NCBI GenBank assembly: GCA_041691295.1
Contig: JBEPVA010000007.1
Span: 1 to 42,709, forward strand
Reading direction: 5' to 3'
Source: DATEHG01 sp041691295
Lineage (GTDB): Bacteria > Gemmatimonadota > Gemmatimonadetes > Gemmatimonadales > GWC2-71-9
Length of the DNA: 42,709 nt
The notes under the pieces were generated by a model. It was not told the origin of the DNA, made no database searches, and saw only the letters and a list, made by a program, of their open reading frames with translations. A program made the position numbers and the translations under genes. Positions 29,103 through 36,783 of this stretch are shown piece by piece (the first letter of the stretch is position 1; every line of letters begins with the position of its first letter).

Positions 29103-29354
29103 TCAGGCCCGCTTGATCAGCCGGACGATGGCGATCAGCACCACCGCTCCCACCACCGCTGCCAATAGCAGGCCGAGCAATCCTCCGGTCACGACTCCGA
29201 ACCTGGCAAACAGCCAGGTGCCGAAAAAGGCCCCGATCACCCCCACTACCATGTCACCGAGGAGGCCGAACCCGCCGCCCTTGACCAGCACACCCGCAAG
29301 CCATCCCGCCACGATACCGACGACCAGAAAAATGATCAGGCTCTGAGTATCCAC
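29103..29354 (-). CDS. YeaQ/YmgE (transglycosylase-associated, GlsB-like) membrane protein
   Basis: This is an 83-residue protein with three membrane helices and the Gly-rich pattern GIVAGWLAG, GDMVVGVIGAFFG and GVVTGGLLG typical of the YeaQ/YmgE family of stress-induced small membrane proteins. The GTG start at 29354 is chosen because GGAGG lies about 7 nt upstream. The longer in-frame extension upstream would overlap the receiver gene and is not protein-like. Its stop is 1 nt from the end of the convergent kinase gene. Confidence 0.85.
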   Translation of the reverse strand: MDTQSLIIFLVVGIVAGWLAGVLVKGGGFGLLGDMVVGVIGAFFGTWLFARFGVVTGGLLGLLLAAVVGAVVLIAIVRLIKRA

Positions 29355-29386
29355 GGTGCTAATCCTCCAGATGAAGGGACACAGGT

Positions 29387-30154
29387 TCAGACATGTTCGA
29401 GCAGTAACTCCAGCCGGTGTCGCAGGTCTCCCAGCGCCTTGGACTTGAACGCCGACTTGGTTTCTTCCAGGACCTGAACCGCCTCCCGCACTGCCGAGAC
29501 CAGTTGGGCGCCGCGGGGACAATTCATCAGCTGGCAGGGGTTCTCGTCCACGGCGCGGCCGGACAGGGCCCGCCCCAGTTGATCGAGATCGACCAGCGAT
29601 CCCATCACGTTTCGGAGGGTCAGCGAAAGAAAGACGTCGACCGCCGGTGCAGCCATCGGTGCGCCAGGGCGGTGCACGCTCGACACATTCTCGAATTCCC
29701 GGCGCCAGTCCTTGAGCCGGCGCTCGGCGCTCTCGAGGGCCCGATAGGAACGGAACCGCGAGACCGAACTCTCGACCCGGGTGAGCAGGGCAGGGAACTC
29801 GACCGGTTTGACGAGGTACGCCGCCACCGGCAGCTCGATGCACGCCACGGCCGAGCGGACCGAGGGAAAGCCGGTCAGGACGATGACGGGCAGCCCGCCG
29901 CTGGTCTCGGCGATTTTCCGGACCAGGTCCAGGTTGGAATTGCCCGGCATTTCAAGGTCGGTGATCAGCAGGTCGAATTCGCCGGTTTCCACCTGTTGCA
30001 GGGCCGAGGGGCCGTCGGGAACGGTGACGCATTCATAGCCTTCACGCCGGAGCAGATCGGCGGTGGCATTCAGGAATGTCGGCTCGTCGTCGGCGAGCAG
30101 GATGCGGCCGCGGGAGGTGGCGGCGGTAGCAACGGTTTTCAGTGGAGCGGTCAC
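29387..30154 (-). CDS. Response regulator without DNA-binding domain
   Basis: This is a 255-residue protein. Residues 15-135 form a receiver domain with Asp22-Asp23, phospho-acceptor Asp66 (LLITDLEMPG), Thr94 and Lys116 (YLVKPVE). The C-terminal 120 residues are helical. They include ENPCQLMNCPRG with two cysteines five apart, and no HTH, GGDEF, EAL or ATPase motif. The output may be protein-protein contact; the cysteines could bind metal or sense redox state. The GTG start overlaps the histidine kinase stop as GTGA, so the two are cognate partners. Confidence 0.85.
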   Translation of the reverse strand: MTAPLKTVATAATSRGRILLADDEPTFLNATADLLRREGYECVTVPDGPSALQQVETGEFDLLITDLEMPGNSNLDLVRKIAETSGGLPVIVLTGFPSVRSAVACIELPVAAYLVKPVEFPALLTRVESSVSRFRSYRALESAERRLKDWRREFENVSSVHRPGAPMAAPAVDVFLSLTLRNVMGSLVDLDQLGRALSGRAVDENPCQLMNCPRGAQLVSAVREAVQVLEETKSAFKSKALGDLRHRLELLLEHV

Positions 30155-33102
30155 GACACACCTCGAATGCGCTTGGACGTAATGGGAACCCTGACCACGA
30201 ACTCGGCACCACCCTCGGGCGGATCGACAATCTCGATGGTGCCGCCAACCGCCTGCACCGACCGGCGGACCAGCGACAGACCGATTCCCATGCCGCCGGT
30301 AGTCACTTCACGGCTCTTGGTGCTGATGAACGGCTCGAAGATCCGCTGGCGCGAATCGGCCGGCACACCCTGGCCCTGGTCGCGGACACTCAGGACAAAT
30401 GCCCCATCCTCGAGACCGGCCCGCACCGTCACGGTGCCGCCCTGCGGAGAGGCCTCGACGGCATTCTGGACCAGATTGTAGACCGACTGGCGGAGCACCG
30501 ACTCGGGGATTGGCACCCGGGCGGGCACGGTGCCGACGTTGGCTTCGATGTTCACCTGAGAGGCGCGGTTGACCTGCTTCAGAAAGGCGACCGCGTCATC
30601 GATCACCACCCGGACTCCGGTGTGCCCGGAATCCGGGGCGGTCTCGGGGCGGTAGGTCTCGTACAGCTGCCGGGTCACGTCGGCAATCCGGGCAATTTCC
30701 CGCTCGACTGCCCCGACGTATGAGTAGTGCGGGTGATCCTTCGGAATTGCGTCCCGGACCAGCAGGAAGGCGCTCTGGATCCCGGCCAGCGGATTGTTGA
30801 TCTCGTGGGCCACCCGGGCTGCGATGCGGCCCATGGTGGTCAGGGTTTCCACCTCGCGCAGCTCCGCCTCCGCCTGCCGCCGCTGGGTAATATCGCGACC
30901 CTCGGCGAATAGCTGCACAACCTGGCCATCGGGGCTCCGGATCGGCTTGACCGAGAAATCCATCACCAGGGTCTCACCGGCCGAGTTGATGATCTCGATC
31001 TCATCGGCCACGACCTCGCCGAGCTTGGCCTGCTCGCAGGCGGCGCGGGCCCACTTGCGTCCGGCTTCACCGGACCACCAGCGGCCGTCGGCGAAATGGG
31101 TGCCTCGGAGAGTATCGACCGTGAAATCATCGCCCAGCAGCCTGAGGGCGGACGGATTGGCTTCAATCAGCTCGCAATTCATGTCGAGCAGGGCCCGGAA
31201 CTGGTAGTCGCTGTCGAACGCCGCGCGGAACCGGAGTTCGCTGTTTTCCCGCTCCTCTTCCGAGCGCCGCCGGGCGCTGACGTCGCCACTGACCCCGTGC
31301 ATCCGCAGTGGAGTGCCATACACCCCCCGCTCCGCCACCCGGCCGCGATCGACCCGCCAGACCCAGTCGCCGTCGGCGCCGGGGAGGCGGTATTGGGCCT
31401 CGAAGGCAGTGGTGCGGCCGTCGAGGTGGGCGTTGAGCAGGGCCTCGACCTGGGCCCGGTCCTCGGCGTGGATCAGCGAGGTCCAGCGGCCCACCCGTTC
31501 TTCCTGGCCGTCGACCGCGGTGGAACGAATTGCGGGGCCGATCGAGGCGCGGCTGGGGATTTCCCAGGACCAGGCCCGGTCGGTCGCGCCGCCGAGAGCC
31601 AGTTGCAATCTGGCCTTTTCGGTGGTCTGCCGGCTGTCGAACACGATCCGGGTCAGCTGCATTGTCACGGGCAGCAGGCCGCTGACCACCAGGCCGAAGG
31701 TCAGCAGCAGCCAGGGGAGATCTGATCCGGCCCGTTCCCGGGTTTCGGGAGTGGGCCAGACCGACAGATCCCACTGCATGTCGTCGATCGGCATGGCGGA
31801 CTTGAAGGTGTAATCGGCAAAAGTGGGAAGCCACGGCGCCGAGGCGGCCAGCACCCGGCCGCGCCAGGCCACGGATCGGTGAAAGCCGTCGACCGTATCG
31901 CCGAGCAGCGGCTGGAGCAGCAGGGTGGGCTGGACCAGGCCGACGATGAAGCCCTCACAGATGCCGAGGTCACACCGGGGGACCACGACCGCAACCGTGC
32001 CGGCGGTGTCCACCAGTGAAAAGTGACGGATGTTGCCCAGTGCCGGGGCATCGCCGGTGTGACCGGCGATCTGACGCGACAGCTGCAGCCCGACCACCAC
32101 CGAATCCGCCGGCGGCCGGATCATGGCCACACTCTTGCCGCCGGGACCGACGAATGAAACGCTCTTCAGGCCCGGCACCGACTGTACCACCCCGTCGACG
32201 AAGCGGGACCAGCCGAGGGTTCCGACAGCGCCGGCATTGGATGCATCGGAAATGCTGTGCAGTGCCTGGTCCACCCGGTTGAGACTCTCGGTGACCCTGG
32301 TGCTGAACCGCCGGCTGGTGTCGGCCAGCAGGGTCTTGCTCATGGTGCGTTCGGAAAGCAGAAAGGCCCACCACAGCAGCATCACGGTGATGAATACCGC
32401 CAGCCCGCTGGCCGTGGCGGCCCACTCGGGAATCGTCGATGGGCCCCAGTCGTGACTCCAGGCCATCATGGTGAGCCCGAGGCCCACCGCCAGGAACGCG
32501 ATTGCCACCTGCGGCGGCGAGCCCACCACCGGTCCGAAATTCACCAGCGGGGCCAGCCCGATCATCTGGCCGAGCAGCAGGGCCAGGTTGATGGCCGCCA
32601 CGGTGACACCAATGATGCCGATGACGAACGAGAGTACCGCACTGTTGGGCCGGGCGGCGAGAAATGCCACGGCCGCCGCTACCAGCAGGACGGTAAAGGC
32701 GGACGCGAACGACACCGGGATGGCGGTGACTCCCAGCGGCAGCGAGGCCACACCGGGGTGGCGGAGAAACGACTCGAGGCCGAGCCCGAGTCCGGTGACA
32801 AGCTGAATCAGCGCCGCGACCACAAGGGTGGTCGCCACGGCGGCGCCCGCCAGCGCGGCGCTGTACAGCGCGCGACCCAGGGCAATGGCGCTGATGCCGA
32901 GGGCCAGGACCGCCAGGGCGGTCATTGGCGCGATGGGCGCGAGGCTCACCATCGGCTGAATCAGTTCGCGGATCCCGAGCACCCATCCACCGATGCCCGC
33001 CAGGCCCACGACGACCATCAGCCACCCCTGGATGATCCAGGTGCGGTCCCATGCCTGTACTCGGCCGGGCATTTGGTCCGGGATAGTCACTCGATCAGGC
33101 AT
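30151..33102 (-). CDS. Membrane sensor histidine kinase with PAS domains
   Basis: This is a 983-residue kinase. About eight membrane helices fill residues 20-270 (a MASE-like sensor block). An extracytoplasmic CHASE-like domain (about 280-440) and another helix (WLLLTFGLVVSGLLPV) follow. Then come two PAS/PAC regions (about 480-740) and the HisKA motif VAHEINNPLAG with phospho-acceptor His766. The ATPase domain is complete, with NLVQNAVEAS (N-box), DQGQGVP and GGMGIGLSL. ATG 33102 is preferred (AGAG just upstream) over an in-frame TTG at 33138. The signal is unknown. It overlaps the receiver gene by 4 nt. Confidence 0.9.
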   Translation of the reverse strand: MPDRVTIPDQMPGRVQAWDRTWIIQGWLMVVVGLAGIGGWVLGIRELIQPMVSLAPIAPMTALAVLALGISAIALGRALYSAALAGAAVATTLVVAALIQLVTGLGLGLESFLRHPGVASLPLGVTAIPVSFASAFTVLLVAAAVAFLAARPNSAVLSFVIGIIGVTVAAINLALLLGQMIGLAPLVNFGPVVGSPPQVAIAFLAVGLGLTMMAWSHDWGPSTIPEWAATASGLAVFITVMLLWWAFLLSERTMSKTLLADTSRRFSTRVTESLNRVDQALHSISDASNAGAVGTLGWSRFVDGVVQSVPGLKSVSFVGPGGKSVAMIRPPADSVVVGLQLSRQIAGHTGDAPALGNIRHFSLVDTAGTVAVVVPRCDLGICEGFIVGLVQPTLLLQPLLGDTVDGFHRSVAWRGRVLAASAPWLPTFADYTFKSAMPIDDMQWDLSVWPTPETRERAGSDLPWLLLTFGLVVSGLLPVTMQLTRIVFDSRQTTEKARLQLALGGATDRAWSWEIPSRASIGPAIRSTAVDGQEERVGRWTSLIHAEDRAQVEALLNAHLDGRTTAFEAQYRLPGADGDWVWRVDRGRVAERGVYGTPLRMHGVSGDVSARRRSEEERENSELRFRAAFDSDYQFRALLDMNCELIEANPSALRLLGDDFTVDTLRGTHFADGRWWSGEAGRKWARAACEQAKLGEVVADEIEIINSAGETLVMDFSVKPIRSPDGQVVQLFAEGRDITQRRQAEAELREVETLTTMGRIAARVAHEINNPLAGIQSAFLLVRDAIPKDHPHYSYVGAVEREIARIADVTRQLYETYRPETAPDSGHTGVRVVIDDAVAFLKQVNRASQVNIEANVGTVPARVPIPESVLRQSVYNLVQNAVEASPQGGTVTVRAGLEDGAFVLSVRDQGQGVPADSRQRIFEPFISTKSREVTTGGMGIGLSLVRRSVQAVGGTIEIVDPPEGGAEFVVRVPITSKRIRGVS

Positions 33103-33411
33103 CAGCTCTCTGCGAAGATTCCCCACCACAGGAGGCAACCGGAAACAAACAAAGGCACGGCGTTCCGCCCGCGGTCATCGACGGGGGGACTCGCTCGTGC
33201 CTTCAACGGGCGGCATCGGCCACCTGCCCTCGCCAAGGCGATCCGGCCGGACCGGATCCGATTTGCGACGTGGTGTATATATAGTGAATAGCTGCCTTCA
33301 GATTAGTGCTGCATCTCACAGTGCGCAAGCGTTTGTGGCCGACGCGGCGGGTGTGTGAAGTGAAACTGGGACTTGCGTCAGTCCGGGCAAGTTTGTAAAG
33401 TCAGTGCAGCA

Positions 33412-33510
33412 GGGCAGCGGAACATCGTTGCCCACCTTGTCGGGTGAGGCGTGTGGCTCACCAGTCGAAGGCGCCCCCGTGAACTGGCTGACGGGTCGGT
33501 GCCTTTTTTT
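33412..33510 (+). ncRNA. Candidate structured RNA A, ending in a terminator
   Basis: Successive hairpins are seen: GGGCAGCG with CGTTGCCC (33412-33433, 8 bp with one G-U), GGTGAG with CTCACC (33443-33462), then the terminator at 33470-33510. No open frame with a ribosome site covers the segment. It may be a small RNA or the leader of csbD. It matches no RNA family I recognise. Confidence 0.4.
33470..33510 (+). terminator. Strong intrinsic terminator 1 upstream of csbD
   Basis: The stem GGCGCCCCCGT (33470-33480) pairs with 33491-33503 with a 2-nt bulge and one G-U, and is followed directly by seven T's (33504-33510). No coding gene lies upstream on this strand, so it must end a non-coding transcript. 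Confidence 0.8.
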
Positions 33511-33513
33511 ATT

Positions 33514-33651
33514 GCCCGGTGGTTCGGGCCTCAATACGGGATGGCTCAGGCAGTGTGAGCTGCCCTGTCGCACGGAGCGATTGGCTCCGCGAGACGAGGG
33601 CGTGAATCGATTCCTCCGGCTGGGGGGATCGAGATCGCGCCCTCTTTTTTT
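33514..33651 (+). ncRNA. Candidate structured RNA B, ending in a terminator
   Basis: Four hairpins follow one another: GCCCG/CGGGC (33514-33529), GGCAG/CTGCC (33549-33564), CGGAGC/GCTCCG (33573-33589) and the terminator. The plan repeats that of the segment just upstream, giving two similar terminator-ended units in tandem. csbD begins 36 nt after the last T. Confidence 0.4.
33596..33651 (+). terminator. Strong intrinsic terminator 2 upstream of csbD
   Basis: The outer stem GAGGGCG (33596-33602) pairs with CGCCCTC (33638-33644). An inner stem pairs TCGATTCCTCC with GGGGGGATCGA. Seven T's follow (33645-33651). It precedes the csbD ribosome site by about 25 nt. Confidence 0.8.
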
Positions 33652-33687
33652 ATGGCCGCATTCAGGCCAGGAAACGGAGAAGTTCTC

Positions 33688-33906
33688 ATGAATAGCGACA
33701 CCATCCAAGGCAACTGGAAGCAGTTCAAGGGCAAGGTGCAGACCCGCTGGGGCAAGCTGACCAATGACAATCTCGACGTCATCGCCGGCAAGTCGGAGCA
33801 GCTGGTCGGCAAGGTCCAGGAAGCCTACGGCATCAGCCGCGATGAAGCGGAAAAGCAGGTCAAGGAATTTCAGAAGGCCAACAACGACTATCAGTTCGAC
33901 CGGTAG
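33688..33906 (+). CDS. csbD: CsbD-family general stress protein
   Basis: This is a 72-residue hydrophilic helical protein. It opens NSDTIQGNWKQFKGKVQTRWGKLTND, then IAGKSEQLVGKVQEAYG and the charged helix of the CsbD/YjbJ family. These are abundant general-stress proteins of unknown mechanism (SigB-dependent in Bacillus). The ATG at 33688 has GGAGA upstream; an earlier in-frame ATG at 33652 lies within the terminator tail and is rejected. It heads a cluster of small stress/envelope genes in the same direction. Confidence 0.93.
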   Translation: MNSDTIQGNWKQFKGKVQTRWGKLTNDNLDVIAGKSEQLVGKVQEAYGISRDEAEKQVKEFQKANNDYQFDR

Positions 33907-33922
33907 TCGAGAGGCTGGCAGT

Positions 33923-34474
33923 ATGTCTGACTGGATGAATCAGGTCGATGCTCCCACAGCGCCGCAGCTCAGGCTGGCGGGAATTTCCGCCCGGGAACTG
34001 CTGTTTGCCCGGGGCTTCGATCTGGTCCATTCGGCCCAGGTGACGGGGCGGGCAGCGCCGCTTCCGGCCGGGCGCACCGTTGGTCCAGTGACACCGCAGT
34101 CCACCCGACGGCCTTCGGAAGCAGATGACTTCCTGGTGTCGGTGCTGCGTGAAGACTGGCCCGCCGGCAAAGAGCAGTGCCGCCTCCGCGTGACCCAGTC
34201 CGCGGGCGGTGTTGAATCTCTCACCGCAGTGGTCAGCGGCCCGCCGGTGCCGCTCGTGATCAGGCTCGAGCGGGGTGAGAGTTCCATCGCCTATCGGTTC
34301 GTTCCGGTGTGGGTCGATCTTGAACTCCGGGTGGGAGGGCAGGCGCCAGGTACGATGGCGCTGACCAGTTTCCCGCTGCAGCCTGGATCGGCCTATACGA
34401 TCGTGGTGGCGGCGTCGGGCTCTGGTGTGCCTGACGTGGCTGACTGGTCCGAGGACCTCGAACATGCGGAATAG
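33923..34474 (+). CDS. Unknown protein, beta-rich
   Basis: This is a 183-residue hypothetical protein, 16 nt after csbD. It has no signal peptide, membrane helix or motif that I recognise. Residues 60-170 alternate in a beta-strand pattern (FLVSVLRED, CRLRVTQS, LVIRLERGESS, VWVDLELRVGG, AYTIVVAAS), suggesting an immunoglobulin-like or carbohydrate-binding-like sandwich. Codon use resembles the neighbours. The ATG at 33923 has only a weak ribosome site (GAGAGG about 12 nt upstream), so coupling to csbD is possible. The spacer to the next gene (34475-34635) holds two short GC hairpins. Confidence 0.6.
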   Translation: MSDWMNQVDAPTAPQLRLAGISARELLFARGFDLVHSAQVTGRAAPLPAGRTVGPVTPQSTRRPSEADDFLVSVLREDWPAGKEQCRLRVTQSAGGVESLTAVVSGPPVPLVIRLERGESSIAYRFVPVWVDLELRVGGQAPGTMALTSFPLQPGSAYTIVVAASGSGVPDVADWSEDLEHAE

Positions 34475-34635
34475 TGGCCGGAACAGTAGGCCCGGACGAC
34501 TCATCCCCGATGCGTCCGCCATACCGTCACTCATCCGGCCTCCCCGGCCGGTGGGTGGCGGGGCCTATTCCGCCCCCCTTCGCTTCGGGGCTGCGGGGCC
34601 CGGAGTGTGTAGTTCCCTGAATTGGAGATGCCTGC

Positions 34636-35217
34636 ATGAAACGGAGTTCAGTCATGTTCGTGGCCTTGGCCCTCCTGGCGGCTCCCGTTGTCGCGCACGC
34701 CCAGTTCGGCATCAAGGCCGGTGTTGCCTTCGGCAATATCTCGAACAAGGGCGTGCTGCCCGGTGACCTCAAGGGCCGGACTGGTTTCGCCGGCGGCATT
34801 TCACTGGAGTCCGCCCCGGCACTCATCGGGTTCGGCGTCGAGGGGTTGTTTTCGCAGGAGGGGCTGACCAGCGCGGCCACCGCAAGCAGCCTTAAGCTCA
34901 GCTACGTCAGCGTGCCGGCCTACCTCCGGGTCATGCTGCCGACTCCTGGCATCAAGCCCTTTGCCTACCTTGGCCCTCAGGTGTCGTTCGAGGTCAAGTG
35001 TGATAACGGCAGCGGCGATTGCGGCGGCGACCGCAAAAAGACGGTCTTCGCGGGCGTGATCGGTGCCGGTGTCCGCTTTGGCGGCAGCACCTCCACCGGG
35101 TTCTCGGTTGAAGGCCGCTACGTGTACGGCCTCACCGACCTGAATCCGTCCACGGTGACCAGTTCGGACAGTTACAAGACCCGCACCTTCCTGCTGCTTG
35201 CCGGGTACCACTTCTAG
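34636..35217 (+). CDS. Outer-membrane beta-barrel protein
   Basis: This is a 193-residue protein with a classic signal peptide (MKRSSVMFVALALLAAPVVAHA, cleavage after AHA). The mature part begins QFGIKAGVAFGN and continues as about eight amphipathic strands ending in a C-terminal aromatic (GYHF), the signature of small outer-membrane barrels (OmpX/PF13568-like). A pair of cysteines in CDNGSGDC may form a loop disulphide. GGAG lies about 8 nt before the ATG. Presence implies a diderm cell envelope. The specific role is unknown. Confidence 0.85.
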   Translation: MKRSSVMFVALALLAAPVVAHAQFGIKAGVAFGNISNKGVLPGDLKGRTGFAGGISLESAPALIGFGVEGLFSQEGLTSAATASSLKLSYVSVPAYLRVMLPTPGIKPFAYLGPQVSFEVKCDNGSGDCGGDRKKTVFAGVIGAGVRFGGSTSTGFSVEGRYVYGLTDLNPSTVTSSDSYKTRTFLLLAGYHF

Positions 35218-35230
35218 AGAGGATCGATCC

Positions 35231-35404
35231 ATGCTGCGTTACGCACTGATTTTCCTGGTCGTCGCGATTGTTGCCGCGGTGTTCGGCTTTGGTGGCATCG
35301 CCGGTACGGCCGTCGGAATTGCCAAGATCCTGTTCTGGGTCTTCCTGATCCTGTTCCTGGTTTCGATGATCATGGGCCGCGGCAAATCCACCACCGCGAT
35401 CTAG
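35231..35404 (+). CDS. DUF1328 (YtjA-like) small membrane protein
   Basis: This is a 57-residue protein with two membrane helices. It begins MLRYALIFLVVAIVAAVFGF and continues with GIAGTAVGIAKILFWVFLIL, the pattern of DUF1328 proteins. These commonly sit next to csbD-like genes in Proteobacteria and other phyla and are linked to envelope stress. Function is unknown. The ATG at 35231 has AGAGAGGA about 9 nt upstream, 13 nt after the barrel gene. Confidence 0.9.
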   Translation: MLRYALIFLVVAIVAAVFGFGGIAGTAVGIAKILFWVFLILFLVSMIMGRGKSTTAI

Positions 35405-35483
35405 CGAAGCTGTTCCAGCCGGCCTCTCCCCGGGGCCGGTAGCACTTCAGCTCGGCACCCAAGCCGGACTGATGGGCGACGGA

Positions 35484-35513
35484 ACGCCGGGAGGCTCTCG
35501 AGCCTTCCGGCGT
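35484..35513 (+). terminator. Near-perfect 14-bp hairpin after the stress gene cluster
   Basis: Positions 35484-35497 pair with 35500-35513 over 14 bp with one G-U and a 2-nt centre. It is followed by CCCTCGTTGT, not a U-tract, so it could be a weak or Rho-aided terminator or a transcript-stabilising hairpin for the DUF1328 gene ending at 35404. Confidence 0.5.
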
Positions 35514-35521
35514 CCCTCGTT

Positions 35522-35629
35522 GTCCCGGCAGGCGGGAGGCTGATTGATCCCGCGGTGGCCGGGTTGGATGTGCATACCGTGAAGCCAGTCGACATCAGCG
35601 ACCTGCAGAAGATCATGGACGCGCGGTAG
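35522..35629 (+). pseudogene. Receiver-domain C-terminal remnant
   Basis: The open frame ends GLDVHTVKPVDISDLQ and then KIMDAR before TAG at 35627. This looks like the last strand and helix of a response-regulator receiver domain: the KPVD holds the conserved Lys, followed by the alpha5 helix. Nothing upstream in this frame resembles a receiver; the upstream part is the hairpin spacer. It is probably the scar of a deleted regulator gene. The alternative is a chance resemblance. Confidence 0.35.
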
Positions 35630-35632
35630 CCA

Positions 35633-36310
35633 TCACCCGGCCGGATGGCGGAGGAACGACTCTCCCTGCCGAGAGAGCACCACTCGACGGCTGCCCCGGA
35701 TCATCCGGGCATACCGGATGGCCACCAGCCACTGCAGGACGGCCGAGCCCAGCGCGCCGGCCAGGTGGGTGCGCCGCTCGCTCCAATCGAGGCAGGGACG
35801 GCAGAGTCGGCGTCGTGATTCGGCAACCCTGGACAGATCGATGCCGCGCCGTCGGCACCAGCTCTTCCCCATGTCCGTCAGTTCCAACTCGTCATCGCTG
35901 CCGCTGACCAGGCGGACCGCCCTCAGCCGGTCAAGAAAGTCCACCGCCACCTCGCCGGCGAGGTGGTCATAACAGATCCGGGCGTGACGCAACTCGGCCG
36001 AATCAGGACCGGTAATGATCGGACCAGCCATCGACCTGGGGGCGATTCTCATCAGGCTCTCGATCGCGGCGGCGACATCGGGACCGGCCAGCCGGAAGTA
36101 GCGGTGGCGTCCCTGCCGAACCTCCGTGATCAGCGCCGCTCGGCTCAATCGTGCCAGGTGGCTGGAAGTGGTGGACGGAGTGACCGCCCCAGCCATGGCC
36201 AGCTCGGTGGCGGTGTGCGCCCGGCCGTCCATCAGGGCGGTCAATATGCGGCTCCGGGTCGGATCCCCAACCAGGCGCGCAATCGCGGCGATATCGGGGC
36301 TGTTCGGCAT
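35633..36310 (-). CDS. ArsR-type winged-helix regulator
   Basis: This is a 225-residue regulator. Residues 8-80 form the ArsR winged helix: LVGDPTRSRILTALMDGRAHTATELA, then VTPSTTSSHLARLSRAALI (recognition helix) and the wing GRHRYFRLA. The C-terminal 140 residues hold CRPCLDWSERRTHLAG, a motif of a two-domain ArsR subfamily whose ligand I do not know; the paired Cys could bind metal or sense oxidants. The ATG lies inside a palindrome, pointing to autorepression. It is divergent from the ACT-domain gene. Confidence 0.85.
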   Translation of the reverse strand: MPNSPDIAAIARLVGDPTRSRILTALMDGRAHTATELAMAGAVTPSTTSSHLARLSRAALITEVRQGRHRYFRLAGPDVAAAIESLMRIAPRSMAGPIITGPDSAELRHARICYDHLAGEVAVDFLDRLRAVRLVSGSDDELELTDMGKSWCRRRGIDLSRVAESRRRLCRPCLDWSERRTHLAGALGSAVLQWLVAIRYARMIRGSRRVVLSRQGESFLRHPAG

Positions 36311-36334
36311 ACTTTGATGGTAACCAAAGCGTAT
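36309..36334. promoter_or_regulatory. Palindromic operator candidate at the arsR-type start
   Basis: CTTTG (36312-36316) and CAAAG (36325-36329) flank 8 nt, with ATAC and GTAT extending the symmetry on the outer sides. The left edge overlaps the start codon of the regulator (36310-36308). It lies in the divergent spacer shared with the ACT gene, so one regulator could control both. Confidence 0.45.
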
Positions 36335-36381
36335 TGAGCGGTCTAGTGCCAGCTTTGATGTTTCCCACTGCAGAGGTGATT

Positions 36382-36783
36382 GTGAGAGACCTGTCCATCG
36401 AGCTGGATGACTGCCCGGGTACGCTGGCCGCCATGGGCGAGGCCCTGGGTGCTGCAGGTGTCAGCATCGAAGGGGGCGGGGCCTGGGTCGAGAATGGCAG
36501 GGGTGTCGCCCATTGCCTGTTCCGCGATCCCGCGGCGGCGCGACAGGCACTGACGGAGGCGGGGATCAAGGTGCTGGCAGAGCACGAGGTGGTGGTCCAG
36601 CGGCTGCTTCAGGGAGTGCCGGGGCAGCTGGGCAAGCTGACCCGGCGGATGGCGGAGGCCGGGGTGAATATCACGGTCTTGTACAGCGATCACGAGCACC
36701 GGTTGATTCTGGTGGTCGATGATGCTGCCAGTGGCAGGGCCGTGGCTGAGGCATGGACCCTGGAACAGACCGGCACCGCCTGA
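36382..36783 (+). CDS. Tandem ACT-domain protein
   Basis: This is a 133-residue protein of two ACT domains (about 3-65 and 70-130). The first begins DLSIELDDCPGTLAAMGEAL and continues GVSIEGGG; the second has VPGQLGKLTRRMAEAGVNI. These are the usual small-ligand (amino-acid) binding strands. There is no attached enzyme, so it is a free regulatory module of the kind found as stand-alone ACT proteins. GTG at 36382 is preferred because AGAGGTG precedes it; an ATG at 36358 has no ribosome site. It is divergent from the ArsR-type gene and abuts the AI-2E gene end to end. Confidence 0.8.
   Translation: MRDLSIELDDCPGTLAAMGEALGAAGVSIEGGGAWVENGRGVAHCLFRDPAAARQALTEAGIKVLAEHEVVVQRLLQGVPGQLGKLTRRMAEAGVNITVLYSDHEHRLILVVDDAASGRAVAEAWTLEQTGTA

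Larger units (their letters stand above)
33103..33687 (+). other. 585-nt non-coding stretch between the kinase and csbD
   Basis: I see no convincing gene here. The left part (33103-33270) is the divergent leader of the histidine kinase. An AT-rich block TATATATAGT at 33276-33285 could be a -10 for either strand, but neither side has a good -35. From 33375 to 33651 the plus strand is a chain of hairpins ending in two strong terminators, described separately. The csbD ribosome site (GGAGA) follows at about 33676. Confidence 0.6.

Noticed and set aside
33420..33446. Extracytoplasmic-sigma-factor promoter (GGAAC ... TCGG) before csbD
   Set aside because: The GGAAC lies in the loop of a strong hairpin, and two terminators would follow before csbD, so it is unlikely to drive the gene.
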